Positions 62,675-64,000 of a stretch of DNA of 64,000 nucleotides are shown here, piece after piece; position 1 is the first letter of the stretch; every line of letters starts with the position of its first letter. This DNA comes from Lentisphaera profundi (lineage in GTDB: Bacteria; Verrucomicrobiota; Lentisphaeria; Lentisphaerales; Lentisphaeraceae). The translations under genes were made by a program, and so were the position numbers. The notes beneath the pieces are model-generated. The model worked only from the letters and a program-made list of their open reading frames with translations. It searched no databases and was not told the origin of the DNA. The stretch lies in the NCBI RefSeq assembly GCF_028728065.1, contig NZ_CP117811.1:434001-498000 (forward strand). Direction: 5' to 3'.

Positions 62675-64000
62675 TTACTTACTTATTGAGTTTTCTTTTT
62701 GAAAGGAAGCCTGAAGTTCTTTTGCATGTTCAAAGACTAAGGATCCGCTACTTTTTCCGCCTAGCATTCTGCCTATTTCTTGTGTTTTTTCATCTGTGTT
62801 TAATGAGCTTATACTACTAATGCTTCGTTTATTAACTTCATGTTTTTCAACTCTGAAGTGATGATGTCCCGCTGCGGCTACTTGAGGGAGGTGAGTAACG
62901 CAAAATAGTTGTCTGTTTTTACCTAGTGTGTTTAGCTTTTGAGCTACTTTGGAGGCAGTAATGCCACCAATATTGGCATCGATTTCATCAAAAATCAGTA
63001 TGGGGATTGAATCAACCGTTGCTAAAATACTTTTTACTGCGAGCATGACCCGGGAGATTTCTCCACTCGAAGCAATATCACTCAATAGTTTGGCAGGTTC
63101 TCCCTTGTTAGGGGAGAATCGGAATTCGACTGAGTCAATCCCTTTGGCCGAGGCTTTGTTTTCCTTGATTTGGATATTGAATTCAGAATTGAGGAATTCG
63201 AGTTCGGTGAGTTCATGGGAAATGTCTTTCGCAAGTGTACCGGCGGCTTTTTTTCGAAGGTGAGTGATTTTTTTTGCGGTTTTGAAGTACTGCTCTTTGG
63301 CGACCGCAATGTCATCGTCAAGCTTTTGATACTCGGAATCAAAATTATCCGCGAGGGAAATCTTATCTGATATTTCAGTTAAATACCTTAAAACATCATC
63401 GAGCTCAGTTCCATACTTCCGTTTAATAGAATTATAAGTCTGCATCCGTTGTTCTAAAAATTGCAGTTCATTAGGGTCTAAAAGTATGTGGCTAGAATAG
63501 CTTTGAAAATCCATATCCAAATCGCATAACTCGGCTAAAAGAGATTCGAGTCGTTGGGCGAATTCAAGTGCGTGTTCAGCGTCAAGACGAGCTAGGTCCT
63601 GTGCTTTATGCAAAGAGCTTCTTAAAGAGCTAATGATCCCATTGTCGTCGTTGTTATCTAATGTTAGGGTGAGCTGTTGAATGAGTTCAAGTCGTTCTTG
63701 TCCAGACGCGGCAGTAGCATATTTGTCGTAGAGTTCACTTTCTTCTTCACGATTCAGTTTGGCTTCAATGATTTCGTTTTGCTGATAGCGCAAGATATCG
63801 AGCTCTCCCTGAGAAGGGAACTTTTTAGCCATTTCTTCTTTTTTGTACTCTAAGTTTTTCCATTTTTCAAAAGCTAATTTGGTTTGGTCGAGTTCTTTTT
63901 TTGCGCCCATAAATCGATCGAGAATAGCAAGTTGTTGTGAGCCGTCTGCTAAGCTATGCTGTTCACCAGCAGAGAAGATATCAATAAATTGCTCGCCAAT
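62675..64000 (-). CDS. recN: DNA repair protein RecN (5' end outside window)
   Basis: The coding frame is open to the right edge: 441 residues are visible, and the N-terminal Walker A part lies outside the window. At the edge FIDIFSAGEQHSLADG corresponds to the RecN segment usually reading LIDIHGQHEHQSLL. A coiled coil follows (about visible residues 30-270). The ABC signature is SSGEISRVMLAVKSIL, Walker B ILIFDEIDANIGG, and the H-loop VTHLPQVAA. It is an SMC-like ATPase in double-strand-break repair. The ATG at 63910 is internal, not the start. Confidence 0.94.
   Translation of the reverse strand: MGEQFIDIFSAGEQHSLADGSQQLAILDRFMGAKKELDQTKLAFEKWKNLEYKKEEMAKKFPSQGELDILRYQQNEIIEAKLNREEESELYDKYATAASGQERLELIQQLTLTLDNNDDNGIISSLRSSLHKAQDLARLDAEHALEFAQRLESLLAELCDLDMDFQSYSSHILLDPNELQFLEQRMQTYNSIKRKYGTELDDVLRYLTEISDKISLADNFDSEYQKLDDDIAVAKEQYFKTAKKITHLRKKAAGTLAKDISHELTELEFLNSEFNIQIKENKASAKGIDSVEFRFSPNKGEPAKLLSDIASSGEISRVMLAVKSILATVDSIPILIFDEIDANIGGITASKVAQKLNTLGKNRQLFCVTHLPQVAAAGHHHFRVEKHEVNKRSISSISSLNTDEKTQEIGRMLGGKSSGSLVFEHAKELQASFQKENSISK

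Noticed and set aside
1-64000. CRISPR array, tRNA or rRNA genes, prophage or integrase
   Set aside because: No regularly spaced repeats, no tRNA-like cloverleaf or CCA end, and no phage or recombinase genes were noticed on either strand; a dedicated scan was not possible.

Overview
The window looks like chromosomal DNA of a Lentisphaera-type bacterium (phylum Lentisphaerota, PVC group). The basis is the combination of many secreted type-I sulfatases, small prepilin-like proteins with the H-X9-DG signature, an ECF sigma factor paired with a membrane-anchored Ser/Thr kinase, a very long PVC-type dehydrogenase/HEAT/cytochrome c protein, and a Gram-negative envelope gene set (HldD, an LptF/G-type permease, a LPS-core-kinase-like protein, MreCD/PBP2). 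Base composition is moderately AT-rich. This assignment is inference from gene content. No rRNA, tRNA or CRISPR array was seen.

Positions 1-14.8 kb are an accessory catabolic region. On the minus strand, reading downstream, lie two H-X9-DG pseudopilin-like genes (one frameshifted), two sulfatases, an ECF sigma factor and a Ser/Thr kinase that runs off the left edge. Next comes a second minus-strand unit: Tat-exported sugar isomerase, 1126-residue dehydrogenase/cytochrome c and a decayed sulfatase. Divergent from it, on the plus strand, are a third intact sulfatase and a ThuA-like protein. Together they suggest extracytoplasmic desulfation and oxidation of sulfated glycans.

14.8-19.5 kb is a six-gene plus-strand operon: CysM, rhodanese, OsmC, Cys-containing lipoprotein, an alkaline-phosphatase-superfamily enzyme and a BioD/Pta-like P-loop protein. 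It reads as a sulfur-handling group followed by two enzymes of unknown role. 19.5-28.1 kb holds housekeeping genes: rbfA-truB-ribF-murI, an orphan long-form ilvC, a C-terminal-CxxCH cytochrome, folA and thyA. 28.3-33.2 kb carries a SpoIIE-type phosphatase overlapping mreC-mreD-mrdA; mrdA has a one-base frameshift at its extreme 3' end.

33.5-44.7 kb contains a pseudopilin, a LOG-family protein, prfA, an ABC-F ATPase, an AEC permease, an HldD-like epimerase, a Spx/ArsC-like protein and the operon rpsP-khpA-trmD-rplS-rnhB-bioA. In that operon trmD appears to start at AUA. 44.6-48 kb is a minus-strand cluster: formyltransferase, pgsA, secreted protein, sugar-nucleotide epimerase and a 46-residue Cys-containing protein that was found by reading the sequence.

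48.1-64 kb has an ABC-2 permease-LysR-rnhA-ctpA run and a PTS-EIIA/CBS protein translationally coupled to an ArsB/NhaD-like transporter. It also has a SUMF1-like membrane protein carrying three EF-hand-like loops, an LptF/G permease, an RDD protein, pyrF, a kinase-like protein, mazG, a lipoprotein, a DUF362 protein and recN (cut by the right edge). The strongest oddities are the AUA start of trmD, two one-base losses in G5 tracts, the EF-hand insert in the SUMF1-like protein, the decayed sulfatase, the EIIA-CBS/transporter pair and a kinase lacking the beta-3 lysine.
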